A stretch of DNA of 37,876 nucleotides, from NCBI RefSeq assembly GCF_002885955.2, contig NZ_POQS01000004.1, positions 303,252 through 341,127 of the forward strand. The letters are read 5' to 3'. The DNA comes from Achromobacter pulmonis (GTDB lineage Bacteria > Pseudomonadota > Gammaproteobacteria > Burkholderiales > Burkholderiaceae_B). Every line of letters begins with the position of its first letter. Within the stretch, counting starts at the first letter, position 1. Under the pieces are notes generated by a model that did not search any database, had not been told where the DNA came from, and saw only the letters and a program-made list of their open reading frames with translations. The translations under genes and the position numbers were made by a program. Below, piece after piece: positions 16,430 through 24,835 of the stretch.

Positions 16430-17680
16430 TCAGGTCACGGCGGCGCGCAGCTTGAACTCGGGCCGGTCCCAGGCGCGGCTGTCCAGCACGTCTTTCAGGA
16501 TGTCGACCGCATCCCATACGTCGGCATAGCCGAAGTACAGCGGCGTGAGGCCGAAGCGCAGCACCTCGGGCTCGCGGTAGTCGCCGATGACGCCGCGCGC
16601 GATCAGGGCCTGCATCACTTCGAAGCCGTTGGGATGGCGGAAACTGACGTGGCTGCCGCGCTCGGCGTGGTTGCGCGGCGTCACCAGCGTCAGCGGATGA
16701 TCCGCGCAGCGCGCCTCGACCAGCGCGATGAACAGGTCGCCCAGCGCCAGCGACTTCCTGCGCACCTCGGCCATGTCGGCCGCCAGCGCCACGTCCAGGC
16801 CGCACTCCACCAGCGACAGCGAGACGATGGGCTGGGTGCCGCACAGGTAGCGCCGGATGCCGCCGGCCGGCTCGTAGGCCACCGCCATGTCGAAGGGACG
16901 CGTATGGCCCCACCAGCCGGACAGCGGCTGCCGGAAGTCCTTGGTGTGGCGCGGCGCCACCCAGATGAAGGCCGGCGATCCGGGGCCGCCGTTCAGGTAC
17001 TTATAGGTGCAGCCCACGGCGAAGTCGGCGTCGGCGCCGTTCAGGTCCACCGGCACCGCGCCCGCGGCGTGCGCCAGGTCCCAGATCGCCAGCGCGCCGC
17101 GCTCGTGCGCCAGCGCGGTCACGGCGGCCATGTCGTGCATCTGGCCGCTGCGGTAGTTCACATGCGAGAGCAGCATCACCGCCACGGAATCGTCCAGCGC
17201 GGCCTCCAGCGGCAGCTGCTCGTCGATCAGGCGCATTTCGTAGCCCTGCTGCAGCAGGTCGATCATGCCCTGGATCATGTACAGATCGGTGGGGAAGTTG
17301 TCGCGCTCGGACAGGATCACGCGGCGCGCCGGCTGCTTCTGCTGCTGGATGCGCAGCGCGGCGGCCAGCGCCTTGAAGATGTTCAGCGAGGTCGTGTCGG
17401 TGACCACCAGTTCGCCTTCGCGCGCGCCCAGCAGGCCGCCCAGCTTGTCGCCCAGGCGCGCGGGCAGCTCGAACCAGCCGGCGGTGTTCCAGCTGCGGAT
17501 CAGGCCCGCGCCCCATTCCTGGCCGATCACGGCGGCCGCGCGGCCGGCGGCGGCCTTGGGCAGCACGCCCAGCGAATTGCCGTCCATGTACAGCACGCCC
17601 GGCGGCAGGTCGAAACGGTCTTTGAGGGGCGCCAGGGGGTCCTGGCGGTCGGCGTTCACGCAATCTTCGCGGGTATTCAT
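16430..17680 (-). CDS. kynU: Kynureninase
   Basis: A 416-residue PLP enzyme cleaving L-kynurenine to anthranilate and alanine in tryptophan breakdown. Family marks are [27 protein letters not shown], the PLP-pocket Asp in [14 protein letters not shown] and the Schiff-base Lys227 in [16 protein letters not shown]. The length equals that of typical bacterial KynU. The ATG at 17680 (MNTREDC) has GATGGAG upstream; an ATG-proximal extension to 17746 lacks family similarity. kynA and kynB are not in this window. The gene is divergent from an Lrp-type regulator, the usual kynR arrangement. Confidence 0.95.
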   Translation of the reverse strand: MNTREDCVNADRQDPLAPLKDRFDLPPGVLYMDGNSLGVLPKAAAGRAAAVIGQEWGAGLIRSWNTAGWFELPARLGDKLGGLLGAREGELVVTDTTSLNIFKALAAALRIQQQKQPARRVILSERDNFPTDLYMIQGMIDLLQQGYEMRLIDEQLPLEAALDDSVAVMLLSHVNYRSGQMHDMAAVTALAHERGALAIWDLAHAAGAVPVDLNGADADFAVGCTYKYLNGGPGSPAFIWVAPRHTKDFRQPLSGWWGHTRPFDMAVAYEPAGGIRRYLCGTQPIVSLSLVECGLDVALAADMAEVRRKSLALGDLFIALVEARCADHPLTLVTPRNHAERGSHVSFRHPNGFEVMQALIARGVIGDYREPEVLRFGLTPLYFGYADVWDAVDILKDVLDSRAWDRPEFKLRAAVT

Positions 17681-17819
17681 CACGGCTCCATCTCGGGCAT
17701 ATTTCCCGATAAATACTATCAGCGCCGGCAGGCTGATATATTGCAAATCCGGGCGCGGAATACCCTAGGTTTCCGCAGTGAATTGCACGAAATCGACTTT
17801 TTCGGAATTTGATTGCGCC
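17681..17819. promoter_or_regulatory. Divergent kynU-kynR promoter region
   Basis: An AT-richer 139-base region. ATTGC occurs three times on the plus strand, at 17740, 17782 and 17812, spaced 42 and 30 bases, close to whole helical turns. Lrp-type regulators bind several phased sites and wrap DNA, so these may be contact points for KynR. The motif is short and the assignment is tentative. Confidence 0.35.
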
Positions 17820-18293
17820 ATGCAGATAGACGCCATAGACAAGCGGATTCTTTACCGCCTGCAGGAAGACGCCCACCTCAGCAACCAGGACCTGGCCGAG
17901 CAGGTGGCGCTGTCGCCCTCGGCCTGCCTGCGGCGCGTGCGCGCGCTGGAAGAAGCCGGCCTGATACGCGGCTACCGCGCCGTGCTCGACGGCGAAAAAC
18001 TGGGCTTCGAACTGGAGGCCGTGGTGCACGTGTCGCTGGACCAGTCCCGCCCCGGCTGGCACGAGGAATTCCTGGCCGGCATCGCGCTGCACGACGAAAT
18101 CACCGAGGCCTCCATCGTGACGGGCGCGTCCAACTACATCCTGACCGTGCGCACCCGCAATCTTGCGGCGTTTTCGCAGTTCGTGGAGGACAAGCTCAGC
18201 AAGATCCCGGGCGTGCGGGATCTTTGCTCGCATATCGTCATGCGCAAGGTGAAGAGCCGCGGCGGGATGTTGCCGTTGGGAGGGTGGCGGTGA
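17820..18293 (+). CDS. kynR: Lrp/AsnC-family regulator of kynurenine breakdown
   Basis: A 157-residue Lrp/AsnC regulator: N-terminal helix-turn-helix (AIDKRILYRLQEDAHLSNQD, LSPSACLRRVRALEEAGLI) and a C-terminal RAM effector domain (ASIVTGASNYILTVRTRN). Divergent position next to kynU and family membership fit KynR, which activates kyn genes in response to kynurenine in Pseudomonas. I use the ATG at 17820; an in-frame GTG at 17778 would add 14 residues that are not typical of the family. Confidence 0.85.
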   Translation: MQIDAIDKRILYRLQEDAHLSNQDLAEQVALSPSACLRRVRALEEAGLIRGYRAVLDGEKLGFELEAVVHVSLDQSRPGWHEEFLAGIALHDEITEASIVTGASNYILTVRTRNLAAFSQFVEDKLSKIPGVRDLCSHIVMRKVKSRGGMLPLGGWR

Positions 18294-18311
18294 GTTAGGG
18301 TGGGTTTGGGG

Positions 18312-18475
18312 CTGATGGGTTTCGCGCGCTCGAGACTTGGGTTCTTGCGTCGGGGTTCTCGCGCTGCACCCATCCTACGAGTCGTCGAACATTCGCCGTT
18401 CGGGGATCGTAGGATGGGTGCAGCGCGAAATTCCTTGCGCAAAAACTCAGATATCGAGCGCGCGCAACCCATCAG
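18312..18475. repeat. 164-bp imperfect palindrome between convergent genes
   Basis: All arms share a single centre near 18393.5. The inner arms are a perfect 22-bp pair, 18359-18380 and 18407-18428 (containing CTGCACCCATCCTACGA and its complement). The outer arms, 18312-18333 and 18454-18475, pair with one mismatch and contain TGATGGGTTTCGCGCGCTC. The segments between them pair partly. The central loop is 26 bases. It fills the gap between kynR and the hemolysin-III gene, and the latter's stop codon (18472-18474) lies inside the right end. It looks like a REP/MITE-type element that may also end transcription from both sides. Confidence 0.75.
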
Positions 18476-19110
18476 GCGGCGAAAGCCGCCCCCGCATGCA
18501 GAAACCCGAACACCGTCACGAAATGGCAGGCCGTCCCCCCCATGACGCACAGATGCCAGATGCCATGCGCATGGCGCCAGCGCTTGTCGTTGACGTAGAA
18601 CAGCGTACCCGCGGTATAGATGGCCGCGCCGGCCAGCAGCCAGGCCAGCCCGGCCGACGATAGCGAGCCCGCGATGGGCGCGGCGAACGCCACGCCCAGC
18701 CAGCCCATCGTCAGGTAGAGCGGCAGCGCCGGCGGCGCCCCGCGCGCCCACCAGAGTTCGCGGCCGATGCCCAGCGCGGCCAGCAGCCAGATGGCCACGC
18801 CCATGGCCGCGCCCCAGCCGTGCTGGACCGGGCCGAACGCCAGCGGCGTGTAGGTGCCGGCGATCAGCAGATAGATGGCGCTGTGGTCGGCCTTGGCCCA
18901 CAGCGCCTTGCGCCGGCCGCGCGACCAGTGGAACAGCACCGACGAGGCGTAGACCGCGATCATGGAGGCGGCGAACACGGCGCAGCCGACGATCTGGCGG
19001 GTATTCACGTTGAGTTCGGCGGCGCGCGAAATGAGCGCACCCGACGCGGCCACCGCCAGCGCCAGGCCCGCCAGATGCGTCGCGCCGTTGAGTCGTTCGC
19101 CTTGGTACAT
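18472..19110 (-). CDS. Hemolysin III / PAQR-family membrane protein
   Basis: A 212-residue inner-membrane protein with about seven hydrophobic segments. Conserved PAQR-type residues are visible: ERLNGATHLAG at the start, the SSVLFHWSRG His, KADHSAIYLLIAGTYTPL and, at the end, HGIWHLCVMGGTACHF. These His and Asp positions form a zinc site in the superfamily. Despite the name, haemolysis is not established for most bacterial members (the YqfA/HlyIII group). The ATG at 19110 has GGAGGGG five bases upstream, better than the ATG at 19131. The stop codon lies in the palindrome. Confidence 0.9.
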   Translation of the reverse strand: MYQGERLNGATHLAGLALAVAASGALISRAAELNVNTRQIVGCAVFAASMIAVYASSVLFHWSRGRRKALWAKADHSAIYLLIAGTYTPLAFGPVQHGWGAAMGVAIWLLAALGIGRELWWARGAPPALPLYLTMGWLGVAFAAPIAGSLSSAGLAWLLAGAAIYTAGTLFYVNDKRWRHAHGIWHLCVMGGTACHFVTVFGFLHAGAAFAA

Positions 19111-19201
19111 GCGCCCCTCCACGCCGGCCATGCGCCGGACCTTGAATCATGGGCCGATTCTGTGACAAACGCGGGTCAGGCGGACGGACGAACCCGCAAT
19201 A

Positions 19202-20287
19202 TCAGACGATGAAATCCACCGCGGCCGGATAGCCCTCCAGCGCGCGCGCCGACAGGATGGCGCGCTGCACCGCGATGGCCATGGCCTCGGCCGCCATCAC
19301 GCCCAGCAGCGTGACGTTGGCGGTCTTGCCGGAAGCCCCCGTGCCCAACGCAAAGATCGTGTCGCCGTCGAGCATGGTGTGGATCGGGTTGATGGTCCGG
19401 GCCAGGCCGTCGTGCGCCATGGCGGCGATCTTCTGCGCCTGCGCCTTGGTGAGCCTGGCGTCGGTGGCGACCGCGCCGACGGTGGTGGCCGCGCCCGGGC
19501 GCATCGACTTGGGCAGGTCGCCGGCCAGGATGGCGGCGCGGGTGTCCAGCAGCATCTTGCCGTCGGCGGTGCGCGCGCCGGCCAGGATGCGTCCGGTCGA
19601 CGGGTCCAGCACGTCGCCCACCGCGTTGACCGCCACGATGGCGCCCACGGTCACGCCAGCCACGCGCAGCGAGGCGCTGCCCAGCCCGCCCTTCATGGCG
19701 CGCTTGGGACCGTACAGCTTGCCCACCGTCGCGCCCGCCCCCGCGCCGACGTTGCCCTCTTCGGAGGCCTGCTCGCTGGCCGCCTTGCAGGCCTGGTAGC
19801 CGGCGGCCGCGTCCGGGCGGATCGAGGCGTCGCCCACCCCCAGGTCGAACAGGATGGCCGCCGGCACGATGGGCACGTGCGCCACGCCCACGTCGAAACC
19901 GATCTTCTTTTCCTCCAGGTAGCGCATGACGCCGGAGGCCGCGTCCAGGCCGAACGCGCTGCCACCGGCCAGCAGGACGGCGTGCACCTGCTCCACCATG
20001 TTCATCGGATTAAGCAGGTCGGTTTCACGGGTGCCGGGCGCCGCGCCGCGCACGTCGACCCCGCCCGTGGCGCCGGCCTCGGCGATGATGACCGTGCAGC
20101 CCGTCGGGCGGCGCGTATCGGTGTAGTGGCCCACGCGCAGGCCGGCCACGTCCGTGATGCTGCCTCCGCCCGGCATGCGCCGCGCGCCGTCGGCGCCCCT
20201 GGCCGGCATCGCCCCGGCCGCCGCGGCGCCCGCGGCCGCCATCATGAAAGCCCGCCTGTTCCATCGCTGTTCCACACCGATCTCCAT
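19202..20287 (-). CDS. P1-family (DmpA-like) aminopeptidase with a Tat signal
   Basis: A 361-residue DmpA/BapA-type Ntn-hydrolase. Family members cut themselves in two before a Ser/Thr nucleophile; here the likely site is in ATTVGAVATDARL. Other marks are GSITDVAGLRVGHYTD, VLLAGGSAFGLDAASGVMR and VGKLYGPKRAMKGGLGSAS. The N-terminus reads NRRAFMMAAAGAAAAGAMPA, a twin-arginine signal, so it is probably exported folded to the periplasm. Substrates in the family include D-amino acid amides and short beta- or L-peptides; specificity here is unknown. The ATG at 20287 is chosen over the TTG just before it. Confidence 0.87.
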   Translation of the reverse strand: MEIGVEQRWNRRAFMMAAAGAAAAGAMPARGADGARRMPGGGSITDVAGLRVGHYTDTRRPTGCTVIIAEAGATGGVDVRGAAPGTRETDLLNPMNMVEQVHAVLLAGGSAFGLDAASGVMRYLEEKKIGFDVGVAHVPIVPAAILFDLGVGDASIRPDAAAGYQACKAASEQASEEGNVGAGAGATVGKLYGPKRAMKGGLGSASLRVAGVTVGAIVAVNAVGDVLDPSTGRILAGARTADGKMLLDTRAAILAGDLPKSMRPGAATTVGAVATDARLTKAQAQKIAAMAHDGLARTINPIHTMLDGDTIFALGTGASGKTANVTLLGVMAAEAMAIAVQRAILSARALEGYPAAVDFIV

Positions 20288-20379
20288 CAAGGTCCCGCAT
20301 GAAAGAGCCCGGCGGCTGGGCGCCGGGGCTTGGGTAACACCATATGACTTGCCGCTATATTTTTACTATTCCTTATGCT

Positions 20380-20408
20380 TTGTGGAAAAATAGGCCAGTT
20401 GTTAGAGT
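20380..20408 (+). promoter_or_regulatory. Possible sigma-70 promoter of the ABC transporter operon
   Basis: TTGTGG (20380-20385) and TAGAGT (20403-20408) are separated by 17 bases, about 70 bases before the binding-protein start, in an AT-rich patch within the 193-base divergent gap. Matches to the -35 and -10 consensus are partial. Confidence 0.3.
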
Positions 20409-20480
20409 GCGGCTACGCCGGAGGGCATCGCAGCCCCGCATGCTCTCCACAGTGATACCCACCATCCGTGGAGCACCGCC

Positions 20481-21263
20481 ATGAAACTCTTCCGTACCCT
20501 GCTGGCCGCCGGCCTGGTCCAGTTCGCCGCCCTGTCCGCCGCCCATGCCCAGTCCGGCCTGGACCAGATCAAGGCCGCGGGCGTCTTCAAGATCGGCACC
20601 GAAGGCACCTACGCTCCCTTCACTTTCCACGACGCATCCGGCGAGCTTACCGGTTTCGACGTGGACATCGGCCGCGCCATCGCCCAGCGCCTGGGCGTGA
20701 AGGCCCAGTTCGTCGAAGGCAAGTGGGACGGCCTCATCGCCGGCCTGGACGCCAAGCGCTACGACGCCGTGATCAACCAGGTGGGCATCACCGACGCGCG
20801 CCGCGCCAAGTACGACTTTTCCGATCCGTACATCTCCTCGGCCGCCGTGCTGATCGTGCGCGACGACAACACCAGCATCAAGTCCTTCGCCGATCTCAAG
20901 GGCAAGAAGTCGGCCAACACGCTGACCAGCAATTTCGGCAAGCTCGCGCAGAGCCACGGCGCGCAGGTCATCGCGGTGCAGGGCTTCAACGAGGCCATCG
21001 ACCTGCTGACCTCGGGCCGGGTCGAAGCCACGGTCAACGACAACCTGTCGTTCCTGGATTTCAAGAAGCAAAAGCCCAACGCGCGCGTCAAGATCGCCGC
21101 CACCGACAAGACCGCCGAATTCAGCAACTCGGGCGTGCTGATCCGCAAGGGCAACCCCGAGCTGCAGGCCGCCATCAACAAGGCGCTGGCCGACATGAAG
21201 GCCGACGGCACCTACAAGACCATCTCGGTCAAATACTTCGGCACCGACCTGTCGGCCCAATAA
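20481..21263 (+). CDS. Amino acid (cystine-like) ABC transporter periplasmic binding protein
   Basis: A 260-residue SBP_bac_3 protein with a signal peptide ending AHAQ. Key stretches are FKIGTEGTYAPFTFHDASG, LTGFDVDIGRAIAQRLG, the EGKWDGLIAGLDAKRYDAVI segment, INQVGITDARRAKYDFSDPY and a C-terminal YKTISVKYFG. The pattern WDGLIAGLDAKRYDAVINQV resembles the cystine-binding proteins FliY/TcyJ, so cystine is the likely ligand, though other polar amino acids are possible. It is the first gene of a three-gene operon with the permease and ATPase that follow. Confidence 0.88.
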   Translation: MKLFRTLLAAGLVQFAALSAAHAQSGLDQIKAAGVFKIGTEGTYAPFTFHDASGELTGFDVDIGRAIAQRLGVKAQFVEGKWDGLIAGLDAKRYDAVINQVGITDARRAKYDFSDPYISSAAVLIVRDDNTSIKSFADLKGKKSANTLTSNFGKLAQSHGAQVIAVQGFNEAIDLLTSGRVEATVNDNLSFLDFKKQKPNARVKIAATDKTAEFSNSGVLIRKGNPELQAAINKALADMKADGTYKTISVKYFGTDLSAQ

Positions 21264-21278
21264 GCCGCTGGAGCCTAC

Positions 21279-22028
21279 ATGACGCCACCTGCCTGGCTGC
21301 AAGCGGTGATGCCCGACTGGCTGCTGGCCCAGGTCGCGGCGTGGACGATGCCGGCCTGGATCCAGCTCATGGCCGATTCGTTCTGGCCGCTGCTCATGGC
21401 CGGGCTGACGTTCACGGTGCCGCTGACGCTGCTGTCTTTCGTGCTGGGCCTGGCGCTGGCCTTCGTGGTCGCGCTGATCCGGCTGTTCGGCCCGGCGCCG
21501 CTGGTGGCGGTGGCGCGTTTCTACGTGTGGCTGATCCGCGGCACGCCGCTGCTGGTGCAGCTCTTCGTGATCTTCTACGGGCTGCCCAAGGCCGGCCTGG
21601 TGCTGGACCCGCTGCCGGCCGCGCTGATCGGCTTCACGCTCAACGTGGGCGCCTACAACTCGGAAGTCATCCGCGGCGCCATCGAATCCATCGGCAAGGG
21701 CCAATGGGAGGCCGCCTATTCGCTGAGCATGACGCGCGCGCAGGCGCTGCGCCGCACCGTGCTGCCGCAGGCGGCCCGCGTGGCCGTGCCGCCGCTGTCG
21801 AATTCCTTCATCGCGCTGGTCAAGGACACCTCGCTGGCCGCGGCGATCACCGTGCCCGAGATTTTCCAGGCCGCGCAGCGCATCGCCGCGGTCACCTATG
21901 AACCGCTGATCCTCTACACCGAGACCGCGCTGATCTACCTGGCGTTCAGTTCCGTCCTGTCGGCCGCCCAGGTCCGGCTGGAAAGGCGCTTCGGCCAGCA
22001 CGCGGTGTTTGCGGAGAAGAACCGATGA
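21279..22028 (+). CDS. Amino acid (cystine-like) ABC transporter permease
   Basis: A 249-residue His/Glu/Gln/Arg-type permease with about five membrane segments. The family signature includes YVWLIRGTPLLVQLFVIFYG, the EAA-loop stretch QWEAAYSLSMTRAQALRR and TVLPQAARVAVPPLSNSFIA. It begins 15 bases after the binding-protein gene and overlaps the ATPase gene by four bases (ATGA), as expected for a coupled operon. It forms the membrane channel, probably as a homodimer. Confidence 0.92.
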   Translation: MTPPAWLQAVMPDWLLAQVAAWTMPAWIQLMADSFWPLLMAGLTFTVPLTLLSFVLGLALAFVVALIRLFGPAPLVAVARFYVWLIRGTPLLVQLFVIFYGLPKAGLVLDPLPAALIGFTLNVGAYNSEVIRGAIESIGKGQWEAAYSLSMTRAQALRRTVLPQAARVAVPPLSNSFIALVKDTSLAAAITVPEIFQAAQRIAAVTYEPLILYTETALIYLAFSSVLSAAQVRLERRFGQHAVFAEKNR

Positions 22029-22795
22029 TCCGCCTGGAAAAGATAGAGAAAGCGTTCGGCGGCAACCCGGTGCTCAAGCAGGTCGACGTGAGCATCGCCG
22101 AAGGCAGCGTCACCGCCCTGATCGGCCCGTCCGGCAGCGGCAAGAGCACGCTGCTGCGCTGCGTGAACCTGCTCGAAGTGCCCGACCGCGGCCGGCTCGT
22201 GATCGGCCCGGAAAGCGTGGATTTCGAACCCGGCCGCAAGCTGCCGCGCGAGCAGGTGCAGCGCGTGCGCATGCAGACCGGCATGGTGTTCCAGAACTTC
22301 CAGCTGTTTCCGCACCAGACCGTGATCGGCAATGTCATGGAAGGCCTGGTGACGGTGCAGAAGTGGCCGGCCGACCGGGCCCGCGCCCGCGCCGAGGAAC
22401 TGCTGCAAAAGGTCGGCATGCTGCCGAAGGCCGACGCCTGGCCCGCCAACCTGTCGGGCGGCCAGCAGCAGCGTGTGGCCATCGCCCGCGCGCTGGCGCC
22501 GGCCCCGCGCGTGCTGCTGTGCGACGAGCCGACCTCGGCGCTCGATCCCGGCCTGGCGGCCGAGGTGGTGGACGTGCTGCGCCAGCTGGCGGCCGAGGGC
22601 ATGACCATGCTGATGGCCACGCACGACCTGCGGCTGGCGGCCAGCGTATCGCGCGAGGTGGTGTTCCTGCTGGACGGCGCCGTGGTCGAATCCGGCGATT
22701 CGAGTCAGCTGTTCAGCCGGCCCGCGGACCCGCGCACCGCGGCGTTCATCTCCACCCTGACGCAGGAGGCGGCGCACGCCGCCCCGGGCGTCTGA
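22025..22795 (+). CDS. Amino acid (cystine-like) ABC transporter ATP-binding protein
   Basis: A 256-residue ABC ATPase. Walker A is GPSGSGKST, the Q-loop segment is MVFQNFQLFPHQTV, the signature is LSGGQQQRVAIARAL, Walker B is VLLCDEPTSALDP and the switch His is in MATHDLRLAA. The FQNFQLFPHQTV form is typical of polar amino acid importers. It ends 12 bases before the convergent NlpD-like gene. Confidence 0.93.
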   Translation: MIRLEKIEKAFGGNPVLKQVDVSIAEGSVTALIGPSGSGKSTLLRCVNLLEVPDRGRLVIGPESVDFEPGRKLPREQVQRVRMQTGMVFQNFQLFPHQTVIGNVMEGLVTVQKWPADRARARAEELLQKVGMLPKADAWPANLSGGQQQRVAIARALAPAPRVLLCDEPTSALDPGLAAEVVDVLRQLAAEGMTMLMATHDLRLAASVSREVVFLLDGAVVESGDSSQLFSRPADPRTAAFISTLTQEAAHAAPGV

Positions 22796-22807
22796 GGGCG
22801 GCGCGGC

Positions 22808-23644
22808 TTACTTCGGCGGCAGCGAGCCGGCCGGATCGACGGCCTGGCCGTCGTAGCGCAGCTCGAAATACAGGCCCACCTGCTTGCTGTCGCTATTGCC
22901 CATTTCCGCGATCTTCTGCCCCTGGCTGACGCGCTGGCCTTCGGTGACCAGCAGCTTGCGGTTGTGGGCGTAGATGCTCAGGAAGCTGGCGTTGTGCTTG
23001 ACGATGACCAGATGACCGTAGCCGCGCAGCCCGCTGCCCGAATAAGCCACCGTGCCCGGCGCCGCCGCCACCACCGGCGTGCCGGCGGAATTGCTGATGA
23101 CGATGCCGTTGGACCCCGAGCCGTCGTAGCCGCGCGTGACCTTGCCCTGCGCCGGCCAGATCAGCGAGATCGCGCCCGGCGGCGCCGTGCGCCGCCGCGC
23201 CGACGAGGTGGCCGCCGGCTTGCGCGTGGTCTGCGCGCGCGTCTTGGCCTTGGTGGGCGTGGACGTGCGCGCCTGGCCGGCGGGCGGTTCGACGCGCAGC
23301 ACCTGGCCGACTTCGATGGCGTTGGCGTTGGACAGGCGGTTCCAGCGCACCAGGTCGCTGACGCTGGCGCCCTGCTTGCGCGCGATCTGGTAGAGCGTGT
23401 CGCCCGACTGCACGCGGTAATAGCCGGGCTGGACCTTGGTGGAACCGCAGGCCGACAGCAGCACCAGCAGCGCGATGCCGGCCAGCCCCAGCCAGCGGCG
23501 CAGGATGGACCGGTGCCGCGACGGCCGGGGCCGGCTGGCGCCGGCATGCGGCGCGCCTATGAGTGGGACAGGGGACGAGGAAAGCGCTGAAACCTGGGGC
23601 ACTGAAAATCGGTGGTCGGGACGAAGTGCGTTCAAGGGTACCAA
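22808..23644 (-). CDS. nlpD: NlpD-like lipoprotein with LysM and degenerate LytM domains
   Basis: About 278 residues. A hydrophobic segment with lipobox LLSAC is followed by a LysM domain (YYRVQSGDTLYQIARKQGAS) that binds peptidoglycan, a Thr/Arg/Lys-rich linker, and a C-terminal M23/LytM domain (VAAAPGTVAYSGSGLRGYGH, LSIYAHNRKLLVTEGQRVSQ). Zinc ligands of active M23 peptidases are missing: the usual HxH is LYFELR here. That matches NlpD/EnvC, which do not cut peptidoglycan but activate amidases during cell separation. The start is uncertain: TTG at 23644 has no ribosome site, and the lipoprotein signal begins about 45 residues in, so a later GTG/TTG may be used. Not next to rpoS in this window. 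Confidence 0.82.
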   Translation of the reverse strand: MVPLNALRPDHRFSVPQVSALSSSPVPLIGAPHAGASRPRPSRHRSILRRWLGLAGIALLVLLSACGSTKVQPGYYRVQSGDTLYQIARKQGASVSDLVRWNRLSNANAIEVGQVLRVEPPAGQARTSTPTKAKTRAQTTRKPAATSSARRRTAPPGAISLIWPAQGKVTRGYDGSGSNGIVISNSAGTPVVAAAPGTVAYSGSGLRGYGHLVIVKHNASFLSIYAHNRKLLVTEGQRVSQGQKIAEMGNSDSKQVGLYFELRYDGQAVDPAGSLPPK

Positions 23645-23670
23645 GATTTTCGCGCGGCGGCGCGGGTAGA

Positions 23671-24120
23671 ATGGCCGTCATGCCAGCCACGTCCCGCCAG
23701 CTCCGTCGCCAGCCCGCCGCACGCGCCGCGCGCGCCACGGCCCTGCTGTGGCTGGCGCTGATGGCGCTGGCGCTGCGCGCGCTGGTGCCGGCCGGCTACA
23801 TGCCCGACGTGGGCGCGCTGCACGACGGCCGGCTCGAAGTCACCTTCTGCTCGGCCGCCGGCGCCCCGCCGGCGCTGGCCCTGCAGCTGGCCGCCAAGTC
23901 CCGGTCGGGCAAGAACGCCGGCCACGATAACGCCGGCTCCGGCGCGCAGTGCCCCTTCGGCCTGCTTGCGCATCTCACGCCCGCGCCAGCCGCCGCGCCC
24001 GCCGTCCTCGTTCCCGCCGCCGCGCGGCATGCGCCGCCGCGGCCCGCCGCCCGCGCCCTGCCCACGCAAGGCGCCCAGGGCCCGCCGCTGGGCTCGCGCG
24101 CTCCGCCTTTCCTCGCCTGA
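23671..24120 (+). CDS. DUF2946-family protein
   Basis: A 149-residue small exported or membrane-anchored protein. An Arg-rich start is followed by a hydrophobic segment (ATALLWLALMALALRALVPA) and the DUF2946 mark ALVPAGYMPDVGALH. Conserved Cys in VTFCSAAG and AQCPFGLLAH follow. The tail is Ala/Pro-rich. Its function is not known, but the family sits repeatedly next to copper genes, as here, upstream of sco and the PCuAC gene. The start is the ATG at 23671; an ATG three codons later is an alternative. Confidence 0.75.
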   Translation: MAVMPATSRQLRRQPAARAARATALLWLALMALALRALVPAGYMPDVGALHDGRLEVTFCSAAGAPPALALQLAAKSRSGKNAGHDNAGSGAQCPFGLLAHLTPAPAAAPAVLVPAAARHAPPRPAARALPTQGAQGPPLGSRAPPFLA

Positions 24121-24181
24121 CGCCGCATAACCGCGCGGCCGCGCCGCGCGCCCTGCCCGAACGTCAACCGACGAGGTAAAC

Positions 24182-24802
24182 ATGTTTTCCCGCTTCCTGC
24201 GCGCCCCCGCCGGCGCGCCCTCGCACGCGCCCGATCCGCGGCGCCGCGTACTGCTGTCCTCGCTCGCGCTGCTGGCCCTGAGCGGCTGCGGCCCCGATGC
24301 CCCGAAACTGCACGGCATGGATCTCTCCGAAATGCCGGCCGGCGATTTCCAGCTGCAGGACACCGACGGCAAGCCCCGCACGCTGGCCGACTACCGCGGC
24401 CATCCGGTCATGCTGTTCTTCGGCTTCACCCAATGCCCGGACATCTGCCCCACCGCGCTCACGCGCGCCGTGGAAATCAAGAACTTGCTGGGCGCGGACG
24501 CAGAACGGCTGCGCGTGCTCTTCATCACCGTGGACCCCGAGCGCGACACGCCCGAGATCCTGCGCGCCTATACCCAGGCCTTCGATCCGGGCTTCATCGG
24601 CCTGCGCGGCGACGCCGAGCAGACCCGCGCCGCCGCCCAGTCGTTCAAGGTCTATTACCAGAAGGTCGCCACGGGCTCGTCCTACACCATGGACCACACC
24701 GCCCTGACCTACGTCATCGACGCCCAGGGCAAGCTGCGCCTGGCCCTGCGCCACCAGCAAAGCGCGCAGGAATGCGTCGAAGACCTGCGCACCGTGCTCT
24801 GA
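24182..24802 (+). CDS. Sco1/SenC-family copper chaperone
   Basis: A 206-residue thioredoxin-fold protein anchored as a lipoprotein (lipobox LALSGC). The copper site is CPDIC in FGFTQCPDICPTALTRAV plus the His in MDHTALTYVID. Sco proteins deliver copper to, or reduce, the CuA site of cytochrome c oxidases, or act as redox regulators. The adjacent PCuAC chaperone gene is the usual partner. The nearby bo3 oxidase has no CuA, so the client is probably another oxidase elsewhere. Confidence 0.92.
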   Translation: MFSRFLRAPAGAPSHAPDPRRRVLLSSLALLALSGCGPDAPKLHGMDLSEMPAGDFQLQDTDGKPRTLADYRGHPVMLFFGFTQCPDICPTALTRAVEIKNLLGADAERLRVLFITVDPERDTPEILRAYTQAFDPGFIGLRGDAEQTRAAAQSFKVYYQKVATGSSYTMDHTALTYVIDAQGKLRLALRHQQSAQECVEDLRTVL

Positions 24803-24835
24803 CCCGCCCGCTACTAATAGAGATAGGAACAAGCC

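Noticed and set aside
17778..17820. GTG start for kynR 14 codons upstream
   Set aside because: The added residues are not typical of Lrp-family proteins, which begin close to the AIDKRIL segment.
18300..18663. Small plus-strand open frames across the palindrome
   Set aside because: They run through a structured repeat and into the antisense of the hemolysin-III gene, with no ribosome site or similarity.
20373..22001. Long open frame antisense to the ABC transporter genes
   Set aside because: Same type of composition-driven shadow; the sense strand encodes clear family proteins.
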